Translations under genes and position numbers: made by a program
The notes under the pieces: model-generated
Told to the model about the DNA's origin: nothing
What the model saw: the letters and a program-made list of their open reading frames with translations, nothing else
Databases searched by the model: none
Shown here: positions 1 to 6,629 of the stretch, piece after piece
How positions within the stretch are numbered: position 1 is the first letter of the stretch
Layout of the letters: each line of letters starts with the position of its first letter
Assembly: GCA_026387805.1 (NCBI GenBank)
Contig: JAPLKY010000033.1
Coordinates: forward strand, 1 to 9,620
Reading direction: 5' to 3'
Length of the DNA stretch: 9,620 bases
Source of the DNA: Candidatus Krumholzibacteriia bacterium
GTDB taxonomy: Bacteria; Krumholzibacteriota; Krumholzibacteriia; Krumholzibacteriales; Krumholzibacteriaceae

Positions 1-2140
1 TCGTCGCCGCGGCGCGCAGGGCGAGAAGGTCGGAACTCTCGAGTATTCTCTTGCTCTCGACCAGAAATCGCCCGTCCGGTCCGGGCGGGAGCAGCGCTCC
101 GAAGGGAAGGCGGCGCAGCGATTCGTCGGGGATGATGCAGATCGTCTCTTTTTCCGAGACGAATCGCTCGATCGGCTCCACGAGGAGCCGGTAGAGCGAG
201 CGAGCGCGTTCCTCGATCTCGCGGCTCGACGCGTCGCCGCCGGGCGCCGCAGCCGGATCCGGCGCCGCGCGGCACGCCGCGGCGAACGCTCCGGCCTCTT
301 CCTCGAGCTTCTCCCGGGCGACGGGCACGGATCGGTACGTCGCTTCGCCTCTGTCCATAACGACGATGATCAGTTTCCCGGGAGTCACGAGATACTGGAC
401 GATGAGCGCATTCTCCGGAATCCACTCCTTGTCGCCGATGCAGCGCTCGATTCTCGCCGCGAGGTCGTCTGCATGGATGCTGTTCGATCCGTAGCACAGG
501 TGCCGCGCCTTTTCGGCGGCGAAGATGATCGAATCGCAACTGCCCGAATCGTCGCTCTCGATGACGAGAAGATCGGAGAAGATCGAGTGTATCTCTCCGT
601 TGAGCGTGTGCCGGTTCTCCGCAAAACGTTTGCCGGCGAGCTCACGTTCGAAAGTCGCGATCGACTCGTTGAGGAGCTTCCGGGCCTCGCCCTGCTCATG
701 CAGGCCGATCTCGGCGCGGGCGAGCAGATGAAGCGCCCGCACGCGCTGCATCCAGTAGAGGGGGGCGTCGGCGAGCCCGGCGGCCCGCTTCAGGTAATCC
801 TCGGCGCGGGAGTACTCCTTACGGTCAAGGTATAGTCCTCCCGCCGCGGTCAGGTATTCCGCTTCCTTCCCGAGCTCCCGCCGTTTTCGGGCGTTCGAGC
901 ATGCCTTCGTATAGCATCGGACCGCCTCCTTGGCGTCGCCCGCCGACGCGCAGGCGTCTCCGAGCTGTTTGGTGAGATCCGCCTCGAAGCTCCAGTCGGC
1001 GCTGTATCTGGCGGTGGCGAGCGCCTGCCTCATCGTCTCGACGGCCTCCTTCGTTTCTCCCGTCGAAAGCCGGATGGTCGCCCGGAGCGCAAGGCATTTC
1101 GCGAGGTAATAAGCGGTCCGGTTCCGATCGAGAATCTTGTACACGTAGCCGACCCGATCGCTCTGCTTCCGATCGAGGGAGATCGCCTTCTCGATCGCGG
1201 CCTCGGCTCGATCGTATTCGCCGAACGAGACGTACAGGCTGGCAAGGTCGGCGAAACGGCACAGCTCGGTCGCGGGGTCGTTCATTCGTTTGCCGTAATC
1301 GATCGATTGCACGAGGAGCGACTCGGCGTCGACGAAGTGCCCCTGCTTCGCCCGCAGCTCCGAGAGGAAGGCGAGGGAGCGGGAGAGGTAGTAGGGATCG
1401 TCGTTCATTCGGGCATATTCGTAGCTCTGGAGCAGCGAGGTTTCCGCCTCGGCGATATCTCCCTTCATCAGGTGGTAGATGCCTATTCTTCCGGTCAGAT
1501 GGCTCAATCCCGATATGTGTCCCGACTCGATATGGCGCGCGACCCCCTCTTTCATGCACCGGAGCGCCTGCTCGTCCTCGTGAATCAGAAGATAGTAATC
1601 GGCGAGACCCTCGTAACTCTGCCCCGAGAATGCACCCAGGCCCAGCCGCTCGGAGAGTGCGATGTCCTTCTTGATCATCTCCGCCGTCCGCGGCGACGAA
1701 TCCCGCTTGTCGTACAGCGCCGTGAACCAGCGGAGCAACAGCTCGTAAACGGGCTTGTATGCGTGCCTCGTCTCGCTATCCCGGAGAATCGCCTGAAACT
1801 CTCTCAAGCGATAGGGATTTTGGGTCGCCTTCAGGAGGAGTTCGGAGCGCCACAGAACCTCCGAAGCGAGATACGCGAACTGGGGAGTGTCGCTCCGATC
1901 GAGCATCTCGCAGACCAGCACGTGGAGATTTCGAAGGCTGGCGGAGCTCTTCACGAACCCCATGGCGCGATATGTCTCGACGATCTTCTCCTCTGAGAGT
2001 ATATGAAGCGGAAGGCCGAACGGATTCGGCTGCTGCACGAGCGCTTCGTCCTCGCACGTGGGACAGGCGAGGAAGATCGCGACGATCGCGGGGATCGCGA
2101 CGAGAATGCCGATTCTGAATGCTTTGCCCGGGTGCTCCAT
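1..2140 (-). CDS. TPR-CHAT protein, exported or membrane-anchored (C-terminus cut by window edge)
   Basis: The reading frame is open from ATG 2140 to base 1 (713 codons, no stop), so the C-terminus is missing. The start is firm: an in-frame TAG lies just upstream and AGGTG sits 7 nt before the ATG. Residues 9-25 are hydrophobic and end in FLAC (Cys26), an imperfect lipobox, so it may be a lipoprotein or have a signal anchor. Residues about 190-530 are helical repeats of TPR type with recurrent A/Y/L/G spacing. From about residue 570 the sequence matches the start of a CHAT domain (caspase-like peptidase superfamily): a beta-rich segment around ALIVQYL, an Arg/Glu-rich stretch, then IIPDESLRRLPFGALL near residues 668-683, the family's 'PDG-L-LPF-AL' signature. 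The His and Cys that would form the catalytic dyad lie beyond the edge, so activity cannot be judged. It has its own promoter but follows the sigma and anti-sigma genes on the same strand, suggesting an effector or sensor of that circuit. Confidence -1.
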   Translation of the reverse strand, partial: MEHPGKAFRIGILVAIPAIVAIFLACPTCEDEALVQQPNPFGLPLHILSEEKIVETYRAMGFVKSSASLRNLHVLVCEMLDRSDTPQFAYLASEVLWRSELLLKATQNPYRLREFQAILRDSETRHAYKPVYELLLRWFTALYDKRDSSPRTAEMIKKDIALSERLGLGAFSGQSYEGLADYYLLIHEDEQALRCMKEGVARHIESGHISGLSHLTGRIGIYHLMKGDIAEAETSLLQSYEYARMNDDPYYLSRSLAFLSELRAKQGHFVDAESLLVQSIDYGKRMNDPATELCRFADLASLYVSFGEYDRAEAAIEKAISLDRKQSDRVGYVYKILDRNRTAYYLAKCLALRATIRLSTGETKEAVETMRQALATARYSADWSFEADLTKQLGDACASAGDAKEAVRCYTKACSNARKRRELGKEAEYLTAAGGLYLDRKEYSRAEDYLKRAAGLADAPLYWMQRVRALHLLARAEIGLHEQGEARKLLNESIATFERELAGKRFAENRHTLNGEIHSIFSDLLVIESDDSGSCDSIIFAAEKARHLCYGSNSIHADDLAARIERCIGDKEWIPENALIVQYLVTPGKLIIVVMDRGEATYRSVPVAREKLEEEAGAFAAACRAAPDPAAAPGGDASSREIEERARSLYRLLVEPIERFVSEKETICIIPDESLRRLPFGALLPPGPDGRFLVESKRILESSDLLALRAAAT

Positions 2141-2168
2141 TCCGCGACACCTGCCTTGCTAATTCGTC

Positions 2169-2195
2169 ATTATAGCAGAACGTTCGAGACAATAA
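2169..2195 (-). promoter_or_regulatory. Extended -10 promoter of the TPR-CHAT gene
   Basis: On the minus strand TGCTATAAT (2177-2169) is a perfect extended -10 (TGn-TATAAT). The -35 is weak: TTATTG (2195-2190) at a 15-base spacing. Transcription would begin near 2162, giving a leader of about 22 bases before ATG 2140. The palindrome GAACGTTC (2178-2185) abuts the upstream side. The rest of the 2141-2254 gap shows only a short direct repeat (GGCGTGAA twice, near 2211-2229) and no convincing terminator. Confidence 0.6.
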
Positions 2196-2254
2196 CAGGG
2201 ATGAAGGCCGGCGTGAAGATTGGCGTGAAAAGCGGCGCGCCTCGCGCGGAGGAT

Positions 2255-3172
2255 CTATTCGCGGTTGAGGTCCTTTGCGCGCTCGGCCCACGGCGAGGAC
2301 GGGTCCTTGCGGAGGTACAGCTCGATATACCGCTTCGAATTCGCCCGATCGCCCGTCTCGCGGTAGAGCACGGCGAGGTTGTAGAGCGCTTCTATCCGGG
2401 TGCTGTCCGCCGCGAGGGCGCTCTCGAGGCCCCGCCGCGATAGGTCGAACTTGCCGAGGCGATACGCGGCCGCGGCCAGGTCGTTGAGGAGCCGCGCATC
2501 TCCGGGCTTCCGGGCGAGAGCTTGTTCAAAAGAGGTCTCCGCGCGTTCTATCTGGTTGTCCGCCATGTACAGGCCGCCGAGCAGGGCGAAAAGGCGCCAG
2601 TCGTTTCCTCGCCTCGCGAGCGCGGCCTTGAGGCTCTTTTCCATTCGGCCGAAAGAGCCCCCGGCGCGCTCACCGGCGTCGCGGTATACGACGCCATGCG
2701 AGACGGGGCGATCCGGTCCGCCGGAGAGACGCATGCGCCCGATATCGGCCGTTGCGAGAATGCGGGAGACGCTTCCGCGCGCCGATTCGATCTCGCGATC
2801 CCGTACGGCGGAACGGATCGAGAGGAAGAATGCGCCCGCGCATATGACTGCGGCCGCCAGTGAAAGAGCGGCGGTGCGCGGCGTGAAGCGGATGCGTCGC
2901 AAAAGCGACGGAGGAGCGAACCAGAACGCGCGCCGCAGAAACGACTGCGGATCGGTCTCGTTCCGGCGCCGCGCTTCGGAGCACATCCGCGCGGCGGGCG
3001 CTCCCGGTTCCTCGGCGGACATCTCATCGAGCTCGGTCTTTGCGGCTATCAGCTCGGCGAGGCAGCTCGGACAGTGGGTCAGGTGCGTCTCGAAAAGGTC
3101 GCGCTCCTGCGCCGAGAGCCGCTTGTCGAGGTACGCCGCGAGCCATTCCTCATTCCTGCAGATGTCGCTCAT
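2255..3172 (-). CDS. Zinc-finger (ZAS/zf-HC2) anti-sigma-like membrane protein with C-terminal TPRs
   Basis: A 305-residue protein that probably binds and silences the sigma factor encoded just upstream. Residues 1-45 carry a zinc-binding anti-sigma motif: Cys5, then H30-x3-C34-x2-C37 in HLTHCPSC. A basic, Arg-rich linker leads to one membrane segment at about 100-119 (TAALSLAAAVICAGAFFLSI). After about 50 residues of linker come roughly three TPR units (about 175-291) with typical A-x-x-x-G-x-x-Y and NLAVLY signatures. The predicted topology puts the N-terminal zinc domain in the cytoplasm and the TPRs outside. Zf-HC2 anti-sigmas are usually shorter, so the TPR half is an added sensing or docking module. 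The start is ATG 3172, with GGAAGG 6 nt upstream; an in-frame TTG at 3199 lacks such a site. It lies 115 bases after the sigma gene and is probably co-transcribed. What the TPRs sense is unknown. Confidence -1.
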   Translation of the reverse strand: MSDICRNEEWLAAYLDKRLSAQERDLFETHLTHCPSCLAELIAAKTELDEMSAEEPGAPAARMCSEARRRNETDPQSFLRRAFWFAPPSLLRRIRFTPRTAALSLAAAVICAGAFFLSIRSAVRDREIESARGSVSRILATADIGRMRLSGGPDRPVSHGVVYRDAGERAGGSFGRMEKSLKAALARRGNDWRLFALLGGLYMADNQIERAETSFEQALARKPGDARLLNDLAAAAYRLGKFDLSRRGLESALAADSTRIEALYNLAVLYRETGDRANSKRYIELYLRKDPSSPWAERAKDLNRE

Positions 3173-3178
3173 TCGATA

Positions 3179-3184
3179 CCTTCC
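3179..3184 (-). promoter_or_regulatory. Ribosome binding site fixing the anti-sigma start
   Basis: GGAAGG on the minus strand sits 6 bases before ATG 3172. This decides for a 305-residue product over the nine-residue extension from TTG 3199. Confidence 0.7.
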
Positions 3185-3255
3185 GGATCCGTTCTTCAAA
3201 GATCCCGGTTGGAGATTTTCACGCGCGCGAGAGACCCATTACTTATTTTGGACGT

Positions 3256-3288
3256 CCGTTTTCGCCATTTTCCCGCGCGACCATTTTC
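3256..3288 (-). repeat. Short A-rich direct repeats between sigma and anti-sigma genes
   Basis: On the minus strand GAAAATGG occurs twice (3288-3281 and 3272-3265), followed by a one-base variant GAAAACGG (3263-3256). They fall at and just after the sigma stop codon, in the 115-base spacer before the anti-sigma gene. No promoter or terminator stands out there. They could bind a regulator, or be chance in an A-rich patch. Confidence 0.3.
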
Positions 3289-4202
3289 TATGAAATAGAT
3301 TTCATCCCGCAGCGCTTGTCCGATTCCCAAACGCCGCCGTATCTGCAAAGGCTCTCGATATCCTCCGCGGCTTCCCGGTAGAGAGCGGCCGGCAGATCTC
3401 CCTTGAGAAGCATGGACTTGAGCTCGCCGAAGAGCCTGTCGAGCTTTCGGTAGATCTGCTTCTCGCTGCCGAGATCGAGGATCTTGCCGATCTCCCGGGC
3501 GCTCCTCTTGTGCTCGAAACGCAGCTTGAGAACGAGCTGATCGCGGTGCGGAAGCTCGAGAATCGCCGCGCGCAGGTGCTCGATCGCGATCTGCAGATTC
3601 TTCCCGTCGAGACTCGATTCGGGGGAGGCCGCCGTCGACTCGATGGACGCCGCCTGATCCAGCTCGGTTCCCGAGGCCGAGGTCGAAAGATCGATCGTCA
3701 CGGCGTCGGGCCGCAGCAGTCTGTCGATGATCCTCCCGAGCTTCTTCTGCTCGATCGCTTTCCTGATCCTCTCCCGGTATTCGAAGAGGTCGAGGTAGCT
3801 GATCGTGTTTCCGGCTTCCGCGCGCAGGCTGCAGTACGTCGCTTGCAGCGAAAGACCCTGGATATAATGGAGAACGAAGAAGCGCCGCTCGGGTTCTCCG
3901 AGACCCTCGAGGGCCATGCACAGGTGCCGCACCCCTTTCGCGCCGCGATAGTGATCCCTGCAGTGATTTCGGGTAACGGCGAAAAGCCACGTCGCGAGAG
4001 ACGATCTGGATTCGAATCTCGCGAGCTTTCCCATTTTGAGCTTCTCGAGAAGGCTCGCGTAGAGGTCGTTTCCGACCTCCGGATCCCTGACGTAGCGTTT
4101 GATCGTCTTCCTGATATGAGGAGAATAGACCTCTATGAACGTGTGCCAGGCGGCGGTTTCGCCGGAGAGTACTCGCGCGATGAGGGATTCTTCGTCGTTC
4201 AT
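3288..4202 (-). CDS. Sigma-70 family (ECF-like) RNA polymerase sigma factor with two region-4-like segments
   Basis: A 304-residue sigma factor, far longer than the usual ECF length of about 180-200. Residues about 5-90 form region 2: an acidic start, WHTFIEVYSPHI, then the conserved ATWLFAVTRNHCRDHYR (about 70-86) of the -10 recognition and melting helix. Residues about 205-266 form region 4, with LPHRDQLVLKLRFEHKRSAREIGKILDLGSEKQ as the helix-turn-helix core. Between them, residues about 95-150 (LEGLGEPERRFFVLHYIQGLS and following) resemble a second, degenerate region 4. A Ser/Thr/Ala-rich linker (171-200) separates the two. A 38-residue tail follows. The start is ATG 4202; no strong Shine-Dalgarno is present. 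The zinc-finger anti-sigma gene downstream is the expected partner. Sigma identity is well supported; the second region 4 is inference. Confidence 0.87.
   Translation of the reverse strand: MNDEESLIARVLSGETAAWHTFIEVYSPHIRKTIKRYVRDPEVGNDLYASLLEKLKMGKLARFESRSSLATWLFAVTRNHCRDHYRGAKGVRHLCMALEGLGEPERRFFVLHYIQGLSLQATYCSLRAEAGNTISYLDLFEYRERIRKAIEQKKLGRIIDRLLRPDAVTIDLSTSASGTELDQAASIESTAASPESSLDGKNLQIAIEHLRAAILELPHRDQLVLKLRFEHKRSAREIGKILDLGSEKQIYRKLDRLFGELKSMLLKGDLPAALYREAAEDIESLCRYGGVWESDKRCGMKSIS
3290..3305. repeat. Perfect 7-bp inverted repeat at the 3' end of the sigma gene
   Basis: ATGAAAT-AG-ATTTCAT is a perfect 7-bp inverted repeat with a two-base spacer, lying in the last codons of the sigma gene. 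The loop is too small and the stem too AT-rich for a terminator. It would suit a dimeric binding site, but no function is shown. Confidence 0.25.
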
Positions 4203-4248
4203 ATAGCTGCTTGAAGATGCTTATGGATTCGTGATTGATCCTGAAGAA

Positions 4249-4277
4249 ATTATAGCAGAAAGCGGCTCGTGGCGCAA
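4249..4277 (-). promoter_or_regulatory. Promoter of the sigma-factor operon
   Basis: On the minus strand TTGCGC (4277-4272), a 17-base spacer and TATAAT (4254-4249), with TGC directly before it, make an extended -10 promoter. Transcription would start near 4242, about 40 bases before ATG 4202. TTCTGCTATAAT (4260-4249) is identical to the 12 bases at 2180-2169 in front of the TPR-CHAT gene. The remaining 4203-4326 gap holds no gene and no clear terminator. Confidence 0.65.
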
Positions 4278-4326
4278 TTTCGAATCCACCGGCGGCCCCT
4301 CTTGCTGGATGATCGCCCCGACCGTG

Positions 4327-5277
4327 CTACGTGTCCCGCCGCGGCGCCGAAAAGTACAATGTTCCCCGGACGCTTTTTCCGACGACCGCGCCCGAGGCGA
4401 CGAGCTTCTGCAGGATCGACTCGGCATTCTCCATGCTCATGCCGAGGGCGCGGTGAAGATCCTCCGCCGTGCAGGGTCTCCGCGCGAGGAGAGAGAGAAT
4501 CGTTTCCTCGAGATCGGTTTCCTCGTGGCGCGTGCGGGACGTCCGGGCCGAGGCGATGACCTCGCAGCGCGGTCCGAAGAGATTGCGGATCCGGTGCATC
4601 GATATGTCGTCGAGCGGTTCGATCTCGCTCTCGGTACCCGGGCGAACGGCCGTATTGAGCTGTATTGTGTCTGCGCGCATCCTGCCGAGAACGGCCTTGA
4701 GCGCATCGATGTTCCGAGTATCGGTGTTGTAGTTCTTGATGAGAAGTATCTCGAAAAGCACAGTGCCGCGATAATCCTTCAGGAAGCGCTCGAGCCCCTC
4801 GATGATCCGGGGAAGACTCACGAGCTCGTGGGGGCGGTTGATGCGCCGAAACGCATCGTCTTCCGCGGCGTCGAGCGAAGGGAGGACGACGTCGGCCCGC
4901 GCGAGCGCGTCCCTCACCTCGGGCATCCACAGGAGGGAGCTGTTGGTGATGACGGCGACGGGGAGAGAGGCGAGGCGCTTCATCCCGTCGATGAGCTCTC
5001 CCAAGGGAAGATAGAGCGTCGGTTCTCCCGAGCCGGACAGGGTTATGACGTCGGGCTTCTCCTTCATGCGCGAGAGATGCGCCTCGAGGTCGTCGAGAAC
5101 GTCGCGTACGGCGCAGAACTCCCGTCGCTCGCACGTTTTATCGGTCGTTTCTCCGCATTCGCAGTAGACGCAGTCGAAGGTGCACGTTTTGCGGGGGATG
5201 ACGTCGATCCCGAGCGAAAGCCCGAGCCTTCGCGAGGGAACGGGGCCGAAGATTCGCTTCTCTCCCGGCGTTCTCAT
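4327..5277 (-). CDS. Radical SAM protein (COG0731-like) with C-terminal winged-helix-like region
   Basis: A 316-residue radical SAM enzyme, presumably cytoplasmic. After the family-typical opening RIFGPVPSRRLGLSLGID, the 4Fe-4S ligands appear as C32-x3-C36-x2-C39 (TCTFDCVYC), with further cysteines at 41 and 50. SGSGEPTL (81-88) is the SAM-binding 'GGEP' equivalent. The barrel continues through ITNSSLLW (110-117), DVVLPSLDA and ILLIKNYN to about residue 245. Residues about 255-310 look like a small winged helix (EETILSLLARRPCTAEDLHRALG...). This family includes relatives of the archaeal wyosine enzyme Taw1, but bacterial members of this length mostly lack an assigned reaction, so I give none. 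The start is ATG 5277, overlapping the MFS stop as ATGA with GGAGGG 5 nt upstream. That is much better than a 43-residue extension reaching into the transporter gene. Confidence 0.88.
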   Translation of the reverse strand: MRTPGEKRIFGPVPSRRLGLSLGIDVIPRKTCTFDCVYCECGETTDKTCERREFCAVRDVLDDLEAHLSRMKEKPDVITLSGSGEPTLYLPLGELIDGMKRLASLPVAVITNSSLLWMPEVRDALARADVVLPSLDAAEDDAFRRINRPHELVSLPRIIEGLERFLKDYRGTVLFEILLIKNYNTDTRNIDALKAVLGRMRADTIQLNTAVRPGTESEIEPLDDISMHRIRNLFGPRCEVIASARTSRTRHEETDLEETILSLLARRPCTAEDLHRALGMSMENAESILQKLVASGAVVGKSVRGTLYFSAPRRDT

Positions 5278-6545
5278 GAGCTCCCTCCGGGTTTCGGCGC
5301 CCGGCTCCCGCGCAGCAGCGCGATGCCGAAGATCGTTCCCGCGAGGAGCGAGAGGAGCGATCCCGCGATGAATGTGGCCGAGGGTGAATAGCGATCCCAG
5401 AGCCATCCCCCGATCATGCTCGCGGGAAGGAGCGCAAGCCCGATGACCGTGTAATAGATCGCGAAACCGGTCGCTTTTCTCGCGTCCGGAAGCAGTGTGG
5501 CCATGTACGCGGTGCCGACGCCGTCGGTGAACGCGAGGTAGATCCCCTGGAGCGGGAAAAGGATCCAGAGGGCGTTCATCTTCGTCTCGAATGCGAACAG
5601 GGCGTAGAGCGCCGCATAGAGCAGGTATCCGAGAAACGCGATTCGCCCCTTGCCGAATCTGTCAGCGAGCCTTCCGGCGGGGTAGGAAAGGAGGGCATAG
5701 GTGACGTTCATCGTCAGATAGAGAATCGGCACGACGTGGTCCCTGAACCCCAGGTCCTTCGCCCGCAAGACGAGGAAAAAGTTCGAGGAGTTGCCGAGGG
5801 AGAAGATCGCCGTCACGACGAGGAAGATCTTCAGCTCACGCGTAAAGAGCGGCCCGGACGCGGGTCCTGTCGCCGATTTCACCCCGCGCGTGCTCGCTGA
5901 CGCTGCGCCCCGCGCGGGGACCCCATCGGCGCCACCCGCTACCAGTGCTCCTGCGGAGGGCCGATCGGCGGCAGGACCCGCGTCCGAGCCGCGCTCGCGG
6001 ACGAATAGCTGGATGGTCGCGACGGCGATCGCCGCGGGTATGAAGGATATCCAGAATACCGAACGGTAGCCCATGCCGGCGGCCAGAATCCAGGTCGCAA
6101 GCGCCGGTCCGAGAACGGCGCCCGCCGTGTCCATGGCGCGCTGTATCCCGTAGGCGCGCCCGTACCGCGCGGAGGACGAAGAGTCGGCGATGAGGGCGTC
6201 GCGTGGGGGCGTCCTCACGCCCTTTCCGGCGCGATCGATCAGCCTGAAGCCGAGGACGTGAGGCCAGCTCGCCGAGAGCGCGAGAAGAGGCCTCGCGAGC
6301 GTCGAGAGCCCGTAGCCGAGGATGATCGCCGATTTTCTCCTCTTGAATCTGTCCGAGAGGTAGCCCGAGATCACGCGGAAAAAGGAGGCGGTCGTTTCGG
6401 AGAGCCCGGCGACGAATCCTATCGCGACTCCGCCCGCGCCGAGGGACAAGAGAAAGGCGGGGAGCAGCGGATAGATCATCTCGCTCGAGACGTCCATGAA
6501 GAAGCTCACCCATCCGAGGGCGAAGATTGTCTTCTTCTCGCTCAT
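5274..6545 (-). CDS. MFS transporter with a repeat-derived central loop
   Basis: A 423-residue major facilitator superfamily permease of the inner membrane. It is hydrophobic throughout, with about 12 predicted helices in two halves. Motif A appears in both halves: GYLSDRFKRRK (61-71) and GRLADRFGKGR (291-301). RLIDRAGKGVRTPPRDALIA (101-120) is a signature of a branch of uncharacterised MFS proteins. The substrate is unknown. The loop between the halves, residues 186-232, is a low-complexity Ala/Gly/Ser/Pro stretch encoded exactly by the repeat region at 5851-5990. The flanking helices are normal, so the insertion looks tolerated. The start ATG 6545 has no Shine-Dalgarno, and the best promoter would give an almost leaderless transcript. 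The stop overlaps the radical SAM start by 4 bases (ATGA), so the two are translationally coupled and may share a substrate or product. Confidence 0.9.
   Translation of the reverse strand: MSEKKTIFALGWVSFFMDVSSEMIYPLLPAFLLSLGAGGVAIGFVAGLSETTASFFRVISGYLSDRFKRRKSAIILGYGLSTLARPLLALSASWPHVLGFRLIDRAGKGVRTPPRDALIADSSSSARYGRAYGIQRAMDTAGAVLGPALATWILAAGMGYRSVFWISFIPAAIAVATIQLFVRERGSDAGPAADRPSAGALVAGGADGVPARGAASASTRGVKSATGPASGPLFTRELKIFLVVTAIFSLGNSSNFFLVLRAKDLGFRDHVVPILYLTMNVTYALLSYPAGRLADRFGKGRIAFLGYLLYAALYALFAFETKMNALWILFPLQGIYLAFTDGVGTAYMATLLPDARKATGFAIYYTVIGLALLPASMIGGWLWDRYSPSATFIAGSLLSLLAGTIFGIALLRGSRAPKPGGSS
5283..5288 (-). promoter_or_regulatory. Ribosome binding site of the radical SAM gene, inside the MFS 3' end
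   Basis: GGAGGG on the minus strand lies 5 bases before ATG 5277 and inside the last MFS codons. With the ATGA overlap it supports coupled translation and fixes the radical SAM start. Confidence 0.75.
5851..5990. repeat. 27-bp inverted repeat bounding the repeat insertion within the MFS gene
   Basis: The stretch 5851-5877 (GGCCCGGACGCGGGTCCTGT and onward to GCCGAT) pairs with 5964-5990 as a 27-bp inverted repeat with two mismatches. The enclosed region translates as residues 186-232 of the transporter. The left arm overlaps the complete element at 5860-5939. The right arm (5964-5982) matches the intergenic element end 6699-6717 at 18 of 19 bases, so it looks like an extra element end in opposite orientation. 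Confidence 0.75.
5860..5939 (-). repeat. Palindromic element, genic copy (in frame in MFS gene)
   Basis: Read on the minus strand, this is a second copy of the element at 6630-6716. The outer 28 bases on one side (5941-5914) match 6628-6655 at 26 positions. The 28 on the other side (5886-5859) match 6691-6718 at 25. Nested stems are GCGGGT/ACCCGC, GCCGAT/ATCGGC and CCCCGCGCG/CGCGCGGGG. The inner 20 bases (5891-5910) are shorter than the 27 of the other copy. It encodes about residues 203-229 of the transporter and keeps the frame open. Confidence 0.8.
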
Positions 6546-6554
6546 GACTGAGAA

Positions 6555-6583
6555 AATATATACCGGTCGCGGCCTGCTATAAA
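6555..6583 (-). promoter_or_regulatory. Probable promoter of the MFS-radical SAM operon
   Basis: On the minus strand TTTATA (6583-6578; 4 of 6 to consensus), a 17-base spacer and TATATT (6560-6555; 5 of 6) form a promoter-like pair. Initiation near 6548 would leave only about three bases before ATG 6545, consistent with the absence of a Shine-Dalgarno. Confidence 0.45.
6575..6583 (+). promoter_or_regulatory. Possible extended -10 toward the CoA-transferase gene
   Basis: TGCTATAAA reads toward the plus-strand operon and resembles the TGCTATAAT used twice elsewhere in the window. No good -35 is seen. If used, the leader would be about 230 bases and contain the palindromic element. It overlaps the minus-strand -35, so the two directions could compete. 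Confidence 0.3.
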
Positions 6584-6629
6584 GGCTATTGTTCGCCGCG
6601 CGGATGACGGGTCCGGAAGACCCCGACTA

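Noticed and set aside
825..2291. Several minus- and plus-strand frames within the TPR-CHAT region (e.g. 825-1559, 1776-2291, 1307-1996)
   Set aside because: A single uninterrupted minus-strand frame from 2140 to the edge gives coherent TPR and CHAT sequence; the others overlap it out of frame and are Arg-rich.
3173..3199. TTG 3199 as start of the anti-sigma gene
   Set aside because: ATG 3172 has GGAAGG at 6-base spacing and directly precedes the conserved zinc-finger start; the extension adds no motif.
4231..5391. 386-codon plus-strand open frame opposite the radical SAM gene
   Set aside because: The minus strand carries the Cys motif and full radical SAM fold; the plus frame has no recognisable domain and starts in the sigma promoter region.
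5278..5406. Longer radical SAM protein starting at 5406
   Set aside because: The extra 43 residues lie inside the MFS gene and are unlike the family; ATG 5277 has a ribosome site and the classic ATGA overlap.
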